A stretch of 64,000 nucleotides of DNA from Patagioenas fasciata. Its lineage: Eukaryota; Chordata; Aves; Columbiformes; Columbidae. A program made the position numbers and the translations under genes. The DNA is taken from assembly GCF_037038585.1 (NCBI RefSeq), contig NC_092523.1:43923001-43987000 (forward strand), read 5' to 3'. Below are positions 1 to 15,145 of this stretch, one piece after another; within the stretch, counting starts at the first letter, position 1, and every line of letters starts with the position of its first letter. The notes below the pieces were generated by a model. It had not been told where the DNA came from. It worked only from the letters and a program-made list of their open reading frames with translations, and made no database searches.

Positions 1-3000
1 ATCCTGTAAACACTAGTTTTTAATAACTTTGTCACTGACCACACACAGTGCTAGTTCCTACCTCTTTTACTCAACTATTTCTGTTCGGAAAGTTGGTTAG
101 TAATGATTTTGACATTTATCCTGTGAATCATCTGGCCCACTTCCAGTGTCTGCAGTCCACCTCAACCAGCATCAGGCCTGTTATCACTTTACTGAGATGT
201 TTGAACTAAAGCAAAATTCCTTCATATTTTCTATGACATTTTTCAGTGATAAGAGAATGACTCTCTAACCTTGTTCTGTAAAAACAGTGACATTCTTAAG
301 CTGGTAACCACACAGCATACAGGTATGATTTTGAAGAGAAATTGATTTTGTGACAATTAGGATTTCTGGGGGCTCCTTTTACATGAACTATGTGTTGTGA
401 GTCTAAGCAGAAAGCTGCTGTCAGGACTGAGCACTGCAAGGGGCTGTCTCAGGTCTCCAGTGGAATCTCACCTACACAAGAGCTGAAGGACAAGACATAT
501 TGTCATTGCCACTTCACCAAGTGACCGGAAAGACAGATAGAGCAGAGGAATGTGCCCTTCATTAGAAAGGGATAAACAGATCACATGCTCAGAGAAATTA
601 GAAGTCAGGGAAATGCAAAACCTTTCACCCCAATATTAGAGACCAGTTGAATGCCACGAGGGAGTGTTAAACACTGTGCCATGTATTGTTACCCAAGCCA
701 CAGCAGTTACTACTTGTCTATGCAGCACTGCAAGTATCTCAATTCATGAACTATAATTTTTAAAAATTAATCAAAAAGAGCGCTTGGAAATATCTGTTTT
801 TCCAGGATTCATAAATTTTTGTGGTTTTGCTATATGTAATCCTTAATATAGGCTGGAATACTCTCCTCTAAGTATTTTTTTTTTAAGTGAAATAGTCTAG
901 TGGTGTTACTTAAGTCACAGGAAACTCCAGTTGATTTCAGTTAGATGAGGATTTCACCAAATTTTATAACTTTCAATATGCTGGATCACAATGTGATGTT
1001 ATATGTGTCAATCAGAAAAAATGCCATCTGCAAAAATCTTCTTGGGTCTATAAAAGTAAAAAATATATGAAGCAATTGGTTTTATTGTGGAAACTATATG
1101 TTGCTTATTGACAGTAAAAAGCTAAAAAAAATTTATTCAACAAGACTACCTGTAAATAAAGTTGCCCAACTGTGGCTCAGAATCAAGGAAAGGGTTGAAA
1201 TTAATTAATGAATAATAGAGACATAATAAGATGTTGCTTAATGCAAAACACCCCAGGATAAGGTAAAAATATTGTGATGAGATTATATGCACCTATTTAA
1301 AATAATATTTCAGGACAATATCATAAATGAAAATAATTATTTATTTACCTTCACAAACATTTTTCTGACTAATTCTGAGTCATAATTTTAAACCTACTTA
1401 TATACTGAGAATCCCTTAAGGTAGCAGGGAAGAAGTTTGATAAAAAATCAGCGAATTTCAAAGGTAAGTGGCTGGCTACTGACCTTGTAAACCTCCTTTA
1501 CAAATATAGTTTTCCAACCCTGTTTCACACAGACAGAAGGGAGGGCGGAGGCAATTTAAAAACATTCAGAAAAAAACTGTCTCAGATTTTCTTTGCCAAA
1601 TGTACCTTTTTCATGAACACTTTCTTTGAAGAAATTATGATGAAATGAACATTTTTTTTTTTGGTAATAAATGTTTAGAACATTTCCTATAGAGCATGAT
1701 AATGAAACTAGTAAGTCATGTTGCTAAATTCAGCCTGTGTTCTAATGCACAGTATGGATGGTACAACAAACATTTTCAAAGATTTCCCATTTTCCAGATC
1801 ATTTAGTTACTCTTTGCAGAGTAGAAAGTAATTAGGCCCTTTCATAAAGGTCCCTGTTTCTTAATATAAAAAAGACTGTCTTTATTTTGTGCTGTACTCC
1901 AAGTTGTCTGCTCTGTGAGCTCTCAACAAGTCTTTTTGACCTCTGAAATAAATGATGAGCACTGAGAACAGTACTTGGAGTTACTGCCAACATAACATGT
2001 TCTAACTTCTGAAAAATTTGAGAATTTTGAACCTTTCTTATCTTTGGTGATGAAGCTTCAAAGAAAAAGATGATAACACAAACACTTTAAATACTTGGAT
2101 ATGTTGCTTGAATACACTATAGGTCTTGGGACATCTGTGAATATTTCTGGTTCGTATCTGTTAGGCAACACTTGTAAGTTGCACCTTTTTTTACATGATA
2201 TGTATTATTTTAAAAAATGTAATAACAAATATACACATATCATTGCAAATACTTTATGTATAAGTGCACACATTCCCCATTTGCCCCTCTACCACCAGTA
2301 TGTTTCTGTACTTGTGCTCCTTAACTGTTTTCTCAGATTAATTTCTTGTGGTACATCTATAGCATGTATTTTAAGGTGTCATAGAAACAAACTACTTCAG
2401 ATGAAGGGAACATGTAGCCACAGCAACATGACACAGCATGTTACTGCAATTGCACAGTTCTCAGTCCCTATTCTAGGTTGCATAGGAATAGTTCAGTTCT
2501 TTCACAATACTTTGTCTTACATGTCTCAGTCTCTGTGCTGCCATCTGGATTTTTCAGACCTTGAGAGGTATAAGTGAGTTTGCTTCTTGTCTTCTGCCCC
2601 CAATATTATTAGTGTAAAAAAATCTGTGGTTTTGTATAGCTGTAGGATAGGTATCTATATAAAAGATGCTCATGTTCATGAAAAGGGTTCCATTCTGAAG
2701 GGGATTATCTTTTTCCTGTATGCTTGACTTTACCAGGTGGAAGGTCCACACTTTGTTATTCGGTGAACATATTATCTCTTTACGTGGGATAAAATCCTCA
2801 TTTATAGGGTTTTAATTAAACTGTTTAATGTTGCTGCCTTGTTTATTTATACCCAGTTTTTCATGGTAAGAAAATCCAAGTGCAAGGGCAAAATTGTCCT
2901 GTAGCACTCAAAGGTGAGAAGGGACCCCAGTCTTTGGTTAAGTCCTCAGTGTGGATGCCTGAGATACTGGTAGACCAACACAGACAGCAGTGCACACCCA

Positions 3001-3691
3001 CTTCGTGGAGCAAAGGTCCACCTAGCCACTGTGTGTATCTACGATTTCTTAAAGCTCGATACCTCAAAAAGAGCATAAACCCAAGTCAAGCATGTAATTT
3101 CACTGATACTTTCAGTATTCTGGAATATTAGGATTCCTGTGTATTCAGTCATCCTGGAATGCTTTGCTATGTCTGATTAAGAAAAGACTTAAGATGAACT
3201 CTGGAGTTCTGACAACAGAGACCCTGAATATCTCTTTTGACATTGCTTTCACATATGCTTGTTTTGAGCTGAATAACTTGGCTAATAGTTCTTCTAAAGC
3301 AGGTATGGGTGTTTAGCTGCAGGAATGTGGTGAACCTTAGGGTTTGTTGGCCCTGGGTCTGCCTATACTCAGCTCATGTTAGAGACAGGAGGTTTTGCCC
3401 TTGCTGTTTCTCATTCATGAGTTTCTCTAAGGGGAAAAGTTTGAGAATAAAATGAGGAGGATGCTCCAGGCAGGGTGATAGGTAAGCTCACGGTGGAGCA
3501 CTTTTTAGTTTGTACCTGAGACTTACAATGAAAATGAAAAAATATGTCAATATAAAATTTATCAGACCTACTGTGCATATTTTGTGGTAAGGAAGCTGAA
3601 AATATGAAAAAAATCCCCCTAAGTAGGTTATCACAATTATTAAAAATTAGTTATGAATATATTCATATCCATAAAGAGCTCCTTCAATGTG
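1..3691. other. AT-rich non-coding DNA, nothing recognised
   Basis: AT-rich sequence with short homopolymer runs. The longest open frame (2095-2577, 160 codons) has low-complexity, Cys/Leu/Ile-rich content, no domain I recognise, and no splice or promoter context. I see no transposon ends or RNA gene here. Confidence 0.5.
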
Positions 3692-3740
3692 TGTGGGGGT
3701 TTTGGTTGTGTTTTTGTTTTGTTTTGGTTTTTTTTCTTTT
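3692..3740 (+). repeat. T/G-rich low-complexity tract
   Basis: Runs of GTTTT and GGTTTT units ending in a T-rich stretch. One of many similar tracts in this window. Confidence 0.7.
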
Positions 3741-4970
3741 CCTCCTGATATGTGAAATTCTGGTTGTTTTGAGCAATTATATAAATAATGAAATATAGGT
3801 ACTGTTCCTGGGGTAGTTGAATATATCTTAAGATCCAGACTGTGTCTCAGGTGTTCATCACTGCAAGTATGAGATTCATTTATCATAAGTCTTCTGCAAA
3901 ATTAACTTAAACTATGCTCTTCTCACAAATTTTCCTGTCCTTTAGTAGAATCAGTCCTTCAAATGTTCTCTATATAGAAAAATACCCTTAAAACATATTG
4001 AACAGCGTTAGAAAATGATTTAAAAAGTTATATTAGAAAACCGACATTTTCATGATTAAACCCCAATTGATTTGACTTCCTAAGCAGTAATTACAAATGG
4101 AGGTCTTTGGTACTTTTGTATACAGTAAACATTTGCTACTGGCTCTTAGGCAGCAGAAAATTAAAAGTCTAAATCAGATTACAACCTACTTCATAAGGAT
4201 GTTTTTACATAATATTACAAAGTTGAGTTGTCTTCACTTTATAGACTAAATGTTATATCTTCATTTAAATAGCAGTATTCTTAAATATTAAGTTAACAGA
4301 CCAAGCAATAGCAGTAGATGTCTTAAGTAATCTCTTTAGAAAAAGAATCAGAATTTATTTTTAAATATGCTAACTTATACAGCAGTTTTTAAACCCCATA
4401 CAATTTAATTAATTTTTTTTTTTTTTTTTAAATAAACATAACTGAATTTTAAGGTGGAGACAAACTAAGTGTTTCATTTCATTATGGATGTTCAAGAAAA
4501 TGTTAGCATTGCGTTTTCCTAATTTTATTGATGACAAGGTTTGTGTAAAATATAAATAGTATAAAAAAGAGATAGTTTAAGTAAATAAGATTATAAAAGG
4601 CTAAAGCTAAATAGTTGCTGTATAGCTGGTATTATCTCATAAAACTGAAAGCCTAATGACTTTAAATGTACAGTTTATATTTGTGGATAATGTTACGGAA
4701 CTAAAAAAATCAATTGGAGAAGAAATTATAGTGAAGAAAAAAGCCAATCAGTGAAATTCATCTAATATCCATTTGAGAGTTGATTAGACAAGTTACAGGC
4801 TGGCAGCTGCAAAACAGATTTTTCTAGTTAACATACAACCTTAAAAAGAAGGATTTGCACCAGGGCTATTTTATGTTTTCATTGTGTGCTGGTAAAAGCA
4901 ACTGTGTACATCCTGCCCAAGATGCCCAGTTTGAGGTGGGGGGGTTAAAAACTTAAGAACAAGAAAGGGA
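3741..4970. other. AT-rich non-coding DNA, T17 run included
   Basis: No coding or repeat family recognised. A run of 17 T at 4413-4429 is followed directly by AAATAAA. It could be an old A-tail on the minus strand, but nothing upstream identifies a source. Confidence 0.45.
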
Positions 4971-5009
4971 TTTGTTTGTTTTTTCGTTTTGTTTGTTTGT
5001 TTGTTTTTC
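4971..5009 (+). repeat. (GTTT)n simple repeat
   Basis: Imperfect GTTT/GTTTT units with one interruption (TTTTCG). Read on the other strand it is (AAAC)n. Confidence 0.8.
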
Positions 5010-8000
5010 TCTGTATTTCTCATACCTCTCAATTACCTTTAAAAAATTTGATGACAATATGTATATGAAAAAAGTAGATCATTTAGAGTAATGATCATTT
5101 ACAGTAGACAAGAAAAGTATTTTCTGTGACTCAGATACTGGCACATTTTGTACTTGGAATGCACTTTTTTGATGTATACTGTACCACCTGGGTGTTACTA
5201 ACCTTTGTAGTTTGCTTGCTTCTTAGTCCTCAGTTTTAATATATTTGACAAGTGAAATTTGTTTGTGTGAACTTGATACAAAATTTCCAAATAAAAATCT
5301 TAGTAATGTAAAAAAAATGTGCAATTCTGAATGTAAAAACTCTCTCATACACATGCAAACACAAGAAAAACAATTGTAAGTAAGATAAGGTAGAAGTTGA
5401 TCTCACATTTTTTCATTTTGTTTGTTTTTCATATGTACAAGCAAAGTCAAATGCAAAGTTGTTCCATCTTTGGAAGGTGTCTTGCACCATTTTGGTTTTG
5501 TGGCCTCCTCTTGCTGCCTTTGACTTCAAAAACTCTGCAGCTGAGGGAACTAGGTTCTCCCCTGTGAGCTGGAAAATCCCTGAGCATTTGAAGAAATCCC
5601 ACTTCATGGAACCAGCAGCCCAGATGCCCTGAAATCTTCTTTCAACCTGGAGATTTTCCATCCTTTCTACTCCATAAAAATAAGCAACCTGAAAACTGCA
5701 GGTCTGGAAAATGTAAGAGCCTTGGCTTGAAAGCTGCCTGTCCAGGCTCCCTGATGCAGAGATAGAGCATCCATGGCTCCTGGGCTCTGCTGTAGGATGC
5801 TGCTATTGCTTCTAGTTATTTCATTTATTTCACAGTAGGAGACTGAGACCTGCTGATCCAGAATGCTCATTTTGATTACATATACCAGAGGTTCAACAAA
5901 ATGAAATAGTGTACTTAATTGCAATTGAAACACCCATCAGTGTCACAGTCTGCTTCAAAACGTTGTCATCTTCTTAACTGGTAAATACACACAACCAAAT
6001 TGTTCAAAACCCTGTTCTTTCAAAGATTCATGCTCGTGCACAGCTTCAGACAATTAGTAGTCTTGCTGAAATCAATGGGACTGCTCTCTGACTTCCATCC
6101 TGACTGCACTGAAGTCTATTTCAAATTTTCCACTTACTTCAATAAGGCCAGGCGTCTCTCAGGCTATTTCATGTGCTGCATTATGGGTAATAACACAAAG
6201 GGATGCCACACTTGTGAAACAAGATGGGTTTTCTATAACAGAAAAGTAGGGTTGTTTGTTTTCCAGAGGTACTGGGATATTGCATAGCACTCAAATAAAA
6301 CTATGTAAGGGAAGGCCATGGTGCAACTCCCATCTTTTTAATTTTGTAACCTGTACTGTACCTTGCTTGTTGTTTCTTTTTAACATTTTTTACTGTTGGT
6401 CTTTTGTGCAGGGATTTGTTGTCTTGTGTCCCTCTAATAGAAGATGTGTTCCCTACAGAGGAAAATGGCTCTGACATTACATTATGACTCATAATTCGAA
6501 TTTTTCAAGAGAGTCCCTTTTCTTGCTTATACCACTGGCACTACTTATAATTCCCCCTTTCTATGCCTTCCTCTTCAGCCAGCATAGGAGATAAGGGTTT
6601 GTGCAAGTTCTTCTAGATTTGGACTACTCCTTGTTTGTTGAAGTGTCTTTTTTATTTCATCTCTGAAAAAGCTGCATCTGTGCTATCACCTCTGAAACAG
6701 GCTTTTTACGGTCTGGACTGAGGATTTTATGTCATGTTTAAATCTCCTGATATTAAGCCTTGGTCCCCTTCCCATAAATAGATTAAGTGTTACTTATCTT
6801 GCAAGTATTCTTCCTAGGAATAAAACTTACTTTAAGTGCCTGTGACAAGACATCCAATTCAGTGCTTTATTGCATTGCTTCAGGTCTTCCGTCAGACCTA
6901 CAGACATACTGTTACATACTGTTGGTTTATTCTTTGTGCATAGATATATTGTAAATTTTGTTCTGTTTGGACCATCTCCTAGTAGTGGTGACCTCAGCTT
7001 TTCATGCAGGGAATGTTGCAGAGTTTTGACCAACTAAGCAGTAGTTTCATTAGAAAACCTGGGCTTGTAATTTAACTTCTAATATGCTTTTGCCCCAAAG
7101 GTGAAAACTAAACTTTTCACTTCCAAAATTTATGCAACAAGTTGTATGTTTTGACCTGATCATAATCACTGTCTATCTCTGTCATGTGTCTATTGGTTAC
7201 TACAAAGAAATGCTGGCTATGCACTAGTGTTGATCCTAATATTGCTTTCCAGGGCATCATAAAATGACTGCCTGAGCAGTACATAACTTTAGTATTTGGG
7301 AACAGGAGTATTAGTTACAGTTTTCTTAATCAAATACTTCTTTACAGCTCACTAGCCCACAAGTTTTTCTGCGGACAAAATGCAGAAAGGTAGTTGATTG
7401 TGCCCATAAATAATTTATTTCATATTTTTTAATCAGAATAATTTGATTCTTCTCCCACCTGCCCCCCTGAAAAATCCAAGCAACAACTTGTTAATAATAT
7501 TGTGACTACAAATTTATTTTAGAGTTATCTCACTAGACTGCAGGTGCACTCAAAGCAGTCCCAGGTGCTACAAGGATGCAGACTTTTTGGTGGAAGATGG
7601 AACTCTGCATTTGGTTCCCCAATGAATTCCACACAGGAAAGTATTTTCTGTGCAAGCTTGCCTCCTGCATATTTAATTCCTTAAAGTATACCTTTATAAA
7701 TATTAAACTATATCCATGGAGGTTTATCTTCCTTCTATTTCACGTGGTGATAATTGTGCTCAAATCTGCAAGTGCTGATTCTATGCTACTTAGAAGTGCA
7801 AGATTCTGTCTTAACTCCAAGTATTCCTTTTTTCATGGAATTATTGCTTATAGTTGGCATTTACAAACGGTCATTGAAATTAAGCTCTTGCTTAATATTT
7901 CTGGAGCACAGCACTGTGACAGGAGTTCTATCACATCTGCCCGCAGTCTCGAAGGTTACTGGCTGTTCTCTAGTAATGTTGCTGAAGCAGAGGCAGTTGA

Positions 8001-11000
8001 ATAGACAGCAGCTACTATCTGCAGTCCAAAGCTTTATCGGCTTAAAAATCTTGCTGCAAACTTCAGCTGTTCAATTTTAACTATAAATTGTTAGTTCTTC
8101 TTTTCTGTTACTGGAGAAGTTATGAAATCACAGCATAATTTTTTCACATCCTTTTAGTGATGGCTGTGGAAGACTCTTTTAGCCTTTATATTTTCCACAG
8201 CACATGTGGAAAGATCATAAGACTTGAATTTGTAAGGAGTTTGTCTTTTATTCTGTTTTGAGTCCTGGTAAATTTTAGCTTAAGTCTGTTAATTGTTCTG
8301 TACTAGTGAATGACATAGTTTAAGAATTCCACCTGGACAGTTAGACTAACCCTGCTAATTAGAGACATCCTTCAATATCAACTCTGAGAAACTGATGTAG
8401 CAAAACCCTAAGCACTTGTCTTCCATTAAAGAGTCTTCAATGCTTTCAATACCAGGTGTTTGAGTCAAACTTGTTTCCCCCTTGATTTCAGTTATTGAAG
8501 TAAATATATAAATCATCTTTGTTACCTTCGTTACAATTCAAAATTGCAACTTATTTGTTATTCTAATTTCTCAAATATATTTTACAGAAAAAAATTCTGG
8601 TTGATGTCTAACTAATTTTAAAGAAAATATTTTTTTCTTCCCCCCAATCATTTTCTTACATTTCTTTCTCCTTCCAAATCCCTGACAGCTCTTTGTGTTG
8701 GGTGAAAGCTGGATTCTACATGTCTCACAACATATTTTGCTCTAAAAACTCCACAACCCTCCACACTACTGTGCTTGAATTATCCAGATTTTCTTTAGCT
8801 TTTCTTCCCCTGTTAAACACATTTGGTGGTAATAGTAATCACTGCTCTGATGGAAGATGTCACGTTTCTCATATATTTCAGTGGATGAGAACACAAAAAG
8901 ACTGTTTGCTTATAGTGTTAAATGATCTTTTTAACAAAACCTATGTTGCCAGGCAGGGATGCTGCAAGCACAGCTAGCATTCTGATCATGTGAACACAGG
9001 TCAATTTCCAGGTGCCTCTACTCTATTTGTATTTTCTGTAGTGAGTAACAAGCTGTAAGGCTTTTCCAGGATTAGGATTTACTTTAACCAGAGTTCTTGT
9101 TTGGGTACAAGCAGTAATATTCAATAGAAGTGAGGGGGATGGGAGGAAGAGAAATAATAGAAAATTCTAAACCAAATGCATTAGTTCTTTTTTCCTTTTT
9201 CATTTAGTGCCCATATAAATAGTGATGCATAAATATTATGGTAATAGCAATATTAAAATGCTGTAAGTAGAGACAAAAACGCATCTTTCAATTATATAGT
9301 AATAATGTATCTTTTTATTTTCCCAAATTACCATGGAGATTTAGGGGCCTTATCATTGTTTATTCCTTACAGAACAGGTGTTCTGTTCTTCTAGTGGAAA
9401 TTCATCCTCAGAAAAGAAGAGGTGCTGCCAGTTCTCACACTGAATCTTAATTTGGTTTGGCAAGATGCTGCAGTACATTAAACAGTGCCTGAGGCCTCTA
9501 AATCCTTTAGAGGTACACATATGTGTGACATGTATACACCATTTGATTTCAGTCTATTGACTTCGGGGAAATGTGCTGCAGATTTATTACCTTCACCCGC
9601 ATGCTTCTCTATCCCAAAGTGGTCTGTGGGTCAGAATCAGAAGAAAGTTATTTTAGCAAATAAAAAGATTGTGGTCTTAAATCTGAGGCTAGAAACCAGA
9701 TTATGAAGAGGAAAATATCAAAATTAGTAGGATTTAGCAAGAAAATTTCATCTTGGGTGTTCTGGTATGTCTTATCTGATGTTATTGAGATCCATCCTAA
9801 ACAAGTATTTTTAAACCTGGGTAGTACTACTGCCCTTCAATACTGAACCCTGTTTTCTTGAGCAATTGTTGAGCAGCTGCATTTTAGCCTTAGCCTGTCT
9901 GCCTGGAGTTCTGTCATGGATTCTGGGTTCTGTTTCCCCACCTCTTTTCCAAGAGGAATTTATGGGTCCCTTAAATTCACACTTTGCACCTATAGTGTAT
10001 AGTTGTTAGGAATGCAGTTCTGGTGATTCTTGGTTGGTTGGTTTGTTTCTTCTCACCAGCAATGTTACATAAACAGAGGTGGTAGCTAAATTATTCTTCA
10101 TTAACAGAAACAGAGAACTCAAGGCTTATATGGGAAATGTCACTTAGAATAATTTTAATACAGAAACGATATCATATGCACATGGTTTACACACCATATA
10201 TAATAAATGAATAAAACAAGAAGACTTTCCAAGCCACTAATTTTCAGCCTAGTCTTAGTTCAATATGAATTACTACTTCAAAATGCATTCCAAGGAGCTG
10301 ATTGTTGCAGATGCTCATAGTGGGCAGCAGTAACGTATCTATGATTTTTAAAGTGTATTTACATGATGACAAACATTAACAAGCAGATAAATCTGTGGCT
10401 TGATTGTAAAAGGTTACCCAAATAGCATGCTTTCAAAGCTGTCTCTCTAAGTACAGCCTGCTACAGAACAATTACTTTGGCCAGTATGCAAGAGGAACTG
10501 GAGGCTTCATCTTATTTGTGATTCTGGGATCAGCCTTTGGTGAACCTACAACCCTTGTTTAATTAATCCTATTTTGGCTTTAGACTTGTACCTCTGTTTG
10601 GTACAGCCAATGCAGCTGTGCTGTGAATATTACTGGAAGCACACATAACTATGTTCTATGCACTCAGAAGGTTTTCATGCTGATTATTTATTCTTTAGAC
10701 TCATTTCATAGTTAATATGTGCAGGCAGTTGTGACAGGTTGCTACTTGCTGACTGATTGACATAATTAATTTCCATGTTCCAGCTGAGCTAGAATACTGA
10801 AATACAGTTTATTCATTCGTTATGGACTATTGCATATAAAAGGAGAAAAAAAAAATCTCACTTGAAAACTGACCTTTCCATCAGAGACTGTCAGTCCTCT
10901 GGCTAAGATTTTAAAATATTCAGGTGTCCTTCTACCTGTTAGTTGGGTAGCAGTCCTTAGTAGATTCTAAGAAGCACAGAGCGCAATTCAGATCAATGCA

Positions 11001-14000
11001 TGTGGAGATCCAGCATTATTGAATATACAGAGAATTCCAGTCTGAGTTCCATTTTTTTTTTTTCTTTTGTGCCATCCCCTGTAGAGCAATATTAAAATCA
11101 CTTCTTAGGTGCTACATCATGTCTTTAAGCAGGGCTTATTACTTCAAATACAGTCTTGTGCTAATGTACCTATCTGGCTAGTAGGCACACCAATTCGTTT
11201 TCATTTAACGTAGATCACAGACAGGGCTTATTGTGTTTCTTTTCATATGATGTTTATGTTCCAGATTTTACAAACAAATAGTAATGCTATTTTTCAACTA
11301 CTGGAGCCACATTTTTACTGGTGTTTCCTGCATAGTGAAAACTTGAACAAAATACTTGGGAGACTGTAGGGAGAACATCAAAATAAATTATCACGTGCTA
11401 TTTGCTCACTGCGTCTGCATCTCTTGGGTTTAGGAAAGGATGAAGTAGATGGTGGTTGTGAGAAAGTCAAGTAACTATAAATAACAATTTAGAAGTTTTT
11501 CTTTTGCTGTCTTCTTTAGTAAGGCTCTTTTAATAAGGCCTCTCTATCAGAGATTCAACTGACCAGTGTTCTTTTGGGTCAGACAATGTGGTGCAAGAAT
11601 AAAAATCCTTTCTAATGGACTCTGAAAAGTGTATGATTTACCCATAGTATTATTTACTCCATGAAAGTATGCCTGCTCCAGCTCACTAGGTGACAAAAAC
11701 AATCTCAAAACCATAACAGCTGCAAAATCAAAAAATTCTAAACACTGCCCTAGTCACTGAAAACTGATTTTAGATGTATTATTTTGCTCATATTTTCCTT
11801 CATGATCACCTGAAACAGCTAATTCTCTTATTACTAGTTAATAAAAATAATACAAGAATGTTCTAATGTACATTTCTCCTAATTACACAGTAAATGTAAT
11901 ATAATTACACAGAAAAATTAATAATTACATAACACAAAATGATACCCATCACATAGAACCCAATTGAGATAAAGCAAAGTGTAGGCCAATATAATTGTTT
12001 AAACAAAAATGTAATCTTAGTGTAACACAAATGAAATCTCTGCATTGCGACACAACACACGGGAGTAATTAAGACTGAGTTAAACAAGGAGTTCCTATAC
12101 TGTATAAAGGATGTATTGTACTGCAGAATTCTAGGGTAGAAATAAACAGCTTAATAAGTTGTTAATGAGGTGCAGGCAACCATTCAGATTTAAAACAGAA
12201 CAAATATTTACAGGGAATTTTGTTCCTAATGAGAGATACTATAGAACAAATAATTAAAAATATGAATATCAAACAATATTACTTCCTGTCTTGCTCGGTG
12301 GGACCTGTGTAACAAGATGACTCAGATATATCAATATGGGTAAATGTATGAGGTTATTACATTCTTACAGAATTCTAACAGAATCTCAGGGGGTAGTAAT
12401 GTCTGGATAACATTTACAATGGATAATAATTACACTGAAGTAATGGTAGCCTACATCCCTGTGAAACTCTCTTAGCTTCTTTTTCTTAGAATTTCATACT
12501 CCATAATTCCACATTCTGAGGATGTAGTTACCATTTTACTTTTTTATTTTATTTTATAATGGTTAGGAAATGGTTGGTTTGTTTGTTTTCAGGAGAGGTG
12601 ATGTGGAATTGGAAATTCTTGGACCTGAAACAGCCTTTTCAGTCCCAGTCCTCCTCTATCCAAAAATATACATGAATTTCAAGGCAGCTTCACCTGCTTG
12701 TGTTGTTCTCTGGCTCCCCTAGGGCTTCCAGATCTTTGCAAATGACTCGTTCCTCCTACACCTAACTGGACTATGGGTTGGAGCTGCAGTTCTTGCTACT
12801 GGTCATTAGAGACAACAGTGGTATCTCTTCGTTGTTATGACTGGCACCTGAAAGAAGAAAGTTACTTTGGCTGAGAAACAAGAAATAATAAAAATTTATT
12901 TGAAAGATAAAGGATGGCTTGGATATGGTCTGAGGTAGGGTAAGGATATGGGAATATATTTAGCACAGTGCTTTGCAGTATTTTTTATCCTACTGCTTGT
13001 CTCAATCACCTAGTAATTCTCCTTAACATCTTTTGGTGCTAGGACTCCTAATGTGAGGGTGCTTTTTCTATTAGTTATTTTTCATAATATCTTACAAAAC
13101 AGTTGTTTCTCGCCTATCGAAAAAATGATGTATTAGTCTGCAAAATGATCAAGGGGAAGGAAGGCTAAAGATGAGTTAGAAATGGACTGAAAGCCGAGCT
13201 AATGTGGTGTTGAGAAGTAGAGAGTACAGATTGTGACCTTGTGACAGTTTTCTCCAGAGAAAACAGAAAGCAAGTATTCATGCAGTGCTGGAAACTAGTA
13301 TTAAAGTTAGAGGAAAAGGAAAGTGTATAGTCTGGGGACACAACATCCTTCATTCGTTGCAGAAATCATGTTGAGTGAATCTATGAAAGGAGCCAAGAGT
13401 ATTTGAGGCGGTGTTGTGCTTAAAAGGCCTTTCATGTAGAAAAGATCCACCGCAGATGTTTTACACTCAGCACTTGTGAGTTTTTCAAATGTCTGGGAAC
13501 AGCAAATAGCAGAGCTAATAATTAGGAGGTAATCCACAGGTCCAAAGAGAAGTGCAGGGCATGCTAAAGGCTAATTGATCAAATCTCTATGATATAATGT
13601 AATTAACAGATTAAATTTAAATATTTAAAACTGTATCTGATCATAATAATTATCAAAACTCATTAATACGCTGCGGAAAAGAACAGGTGAGGAATGTTCC
13701 TCAGACATTAATTACTTGGAACTTACTCTTTTTCCTTTTTTACTTTTTTATGCCTTCTATTGTGTACTGTCGAACAACTAGAAAGTAGTGGATTAAGAAA
13801 ACCTTTTCCATGTTACCAGAAGTTATGAATGTCTTCTGACCATATTATCTTTACAAAGTTTTGTAAAGTGTTACAACTGACACTATCATGATAATCTGTA
13901 CTGTGTAAGAGCGTCTAATACATATTTTTGGAGGATATATTAGTGTTAATTTACTAAACCACCTTTCACCTTAAAGTACCAGTCTGAGCCAAGGTAATCT

Positions 14001-15103
14001 TGGATCTTAAGAAAAGTGCACATTGATTCAATTTTTGGTAGCTTCTAACAGAGTAGTAAAGGTAGGTCTCTGTTCCTTGTAAGCGTGTTTCAAGAAGACT
14101 CAGCAGAGAATATCAAAAATGGTTCAACATAGGAGAACCAAAATACGTCTGTTGTTCTAAGAGCAAGTGCTCACTTCAGGTTTCAAACAACCCAGCAGAC
14201 AAATATTTGTTCCTTACTTTTAGAAAATAAAAGCTACAAGTACCGATGCACTGACTTCATTTAACAGAAATTAATTATCATTGTACAAAAGAATTACTTT
14301 AGGGATTGTATATAGTATTTTTCATAGCCTTACTACAGTTACATCCCTTTTCCTTGTGACTGCAGTGAGCACAGTACACTGCACAGAAACAACTTTCAGA
14401 CTGTCTGTGGTCTTCAGTTCCTAAACTATCCTGTTGGTTTCCTTGTGGTCCCATTCTCTGCGTTTTCTCTCATTTTCAAGAGAGGTGGTTAATTTTTTCC
14501 ATCTAGTGTCTTCTCATTTCCTGCATTCTTTTATCTCTGAATTTTCATTTATAATGTTCTATTTTTTTTTTTTTAAATTACATATATTAATTTTCTGCCT
14601 ACTCCCTTCTTCTTCGCTTTTCTTCATGTTGGTATGAGATTTTTTTATTTGAACTGACCAAAAAATGTGAATGCAACTGCAAAATTTGCAGTTAGTTTGA
14701 TAGCAACTCCCCCCAAAACAGAAATAGTTTTTCGAAGTTCTTGTCAAACTTGTGTTGTAGTAAGAAGAAACTCCAAAGCTCTCAAACTCGGGTAATCTAA
14801 GCAATGCACCTTCACAGTTTTTCGAAGCCATTTTTATTAACACAAAGTCATCTTTAGTGGGAAGGCTGGTTGAAAATATTTACTGTAACACAAAAAATGG
14901 CACCCCCCTTACTTGCCTTTTCAATTTGTGACTTTTGACTTTTGATGCAACTTTGTCTGGTCCCGTTTGTGGCTGGAATCTATTGGAAGACTCCTCTCAG
15001 GGGAAAAGAAAAAAAAAGGTATTTTGCAATCCTATGCTATTAGAATCACGGAGTGGGAGTTTAGAAGACCCAACCAATCAACAAAAAGAACTAAAAAAAA
15101 CAC
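5010..15103. other. AT-rich non-coding DNA, nothing recognised
   Basis: About 10 kb without a gene, RNA or transposon I can defend. Open frames up to 142 codons (7576-8004) lack recognisable motifs and look like chance ORFs. Small features only: a GGTTGGTTGG-type tract near 10030, repeated AATTACACAG near 11883 and 11904, and a GTTT tract near 12575. Confidence 0.45.
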
Positions 15104-15145
15104 CAGAAAGAAAGGAAGAAAGGAAGAGAAAGAGGGAGGGAGAGG
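15104..15145 (+). repeat. Purine-only GA-rich tract
   Basis: A run made almost entirely of A and G (AGAAAG, GGAAGA, GAGGGAGG units) with no pyrimidines over about 40 bases. Simple-sequence DNA with potential for triplex formation. It explains the Lys/Arg/Glu-rich open frames across it, which are not genes. Confidence 0.75.

Noticed and set aside
2095..2577. 160-codon open frame on the plus strand, longest outside transposons
   Set aside because: No recognisable domain, odd Cys/Ile/His-rich composition, no promoter or splice context. Frames of this size occur by chance in 64 kb of two-strand sequence.
7576..8004. 142-codon open frame overlapping a 108-codon frame
   Set aside because: Neither shows a known motif, and the two overlap in different frames, as expected of chance ORFs.
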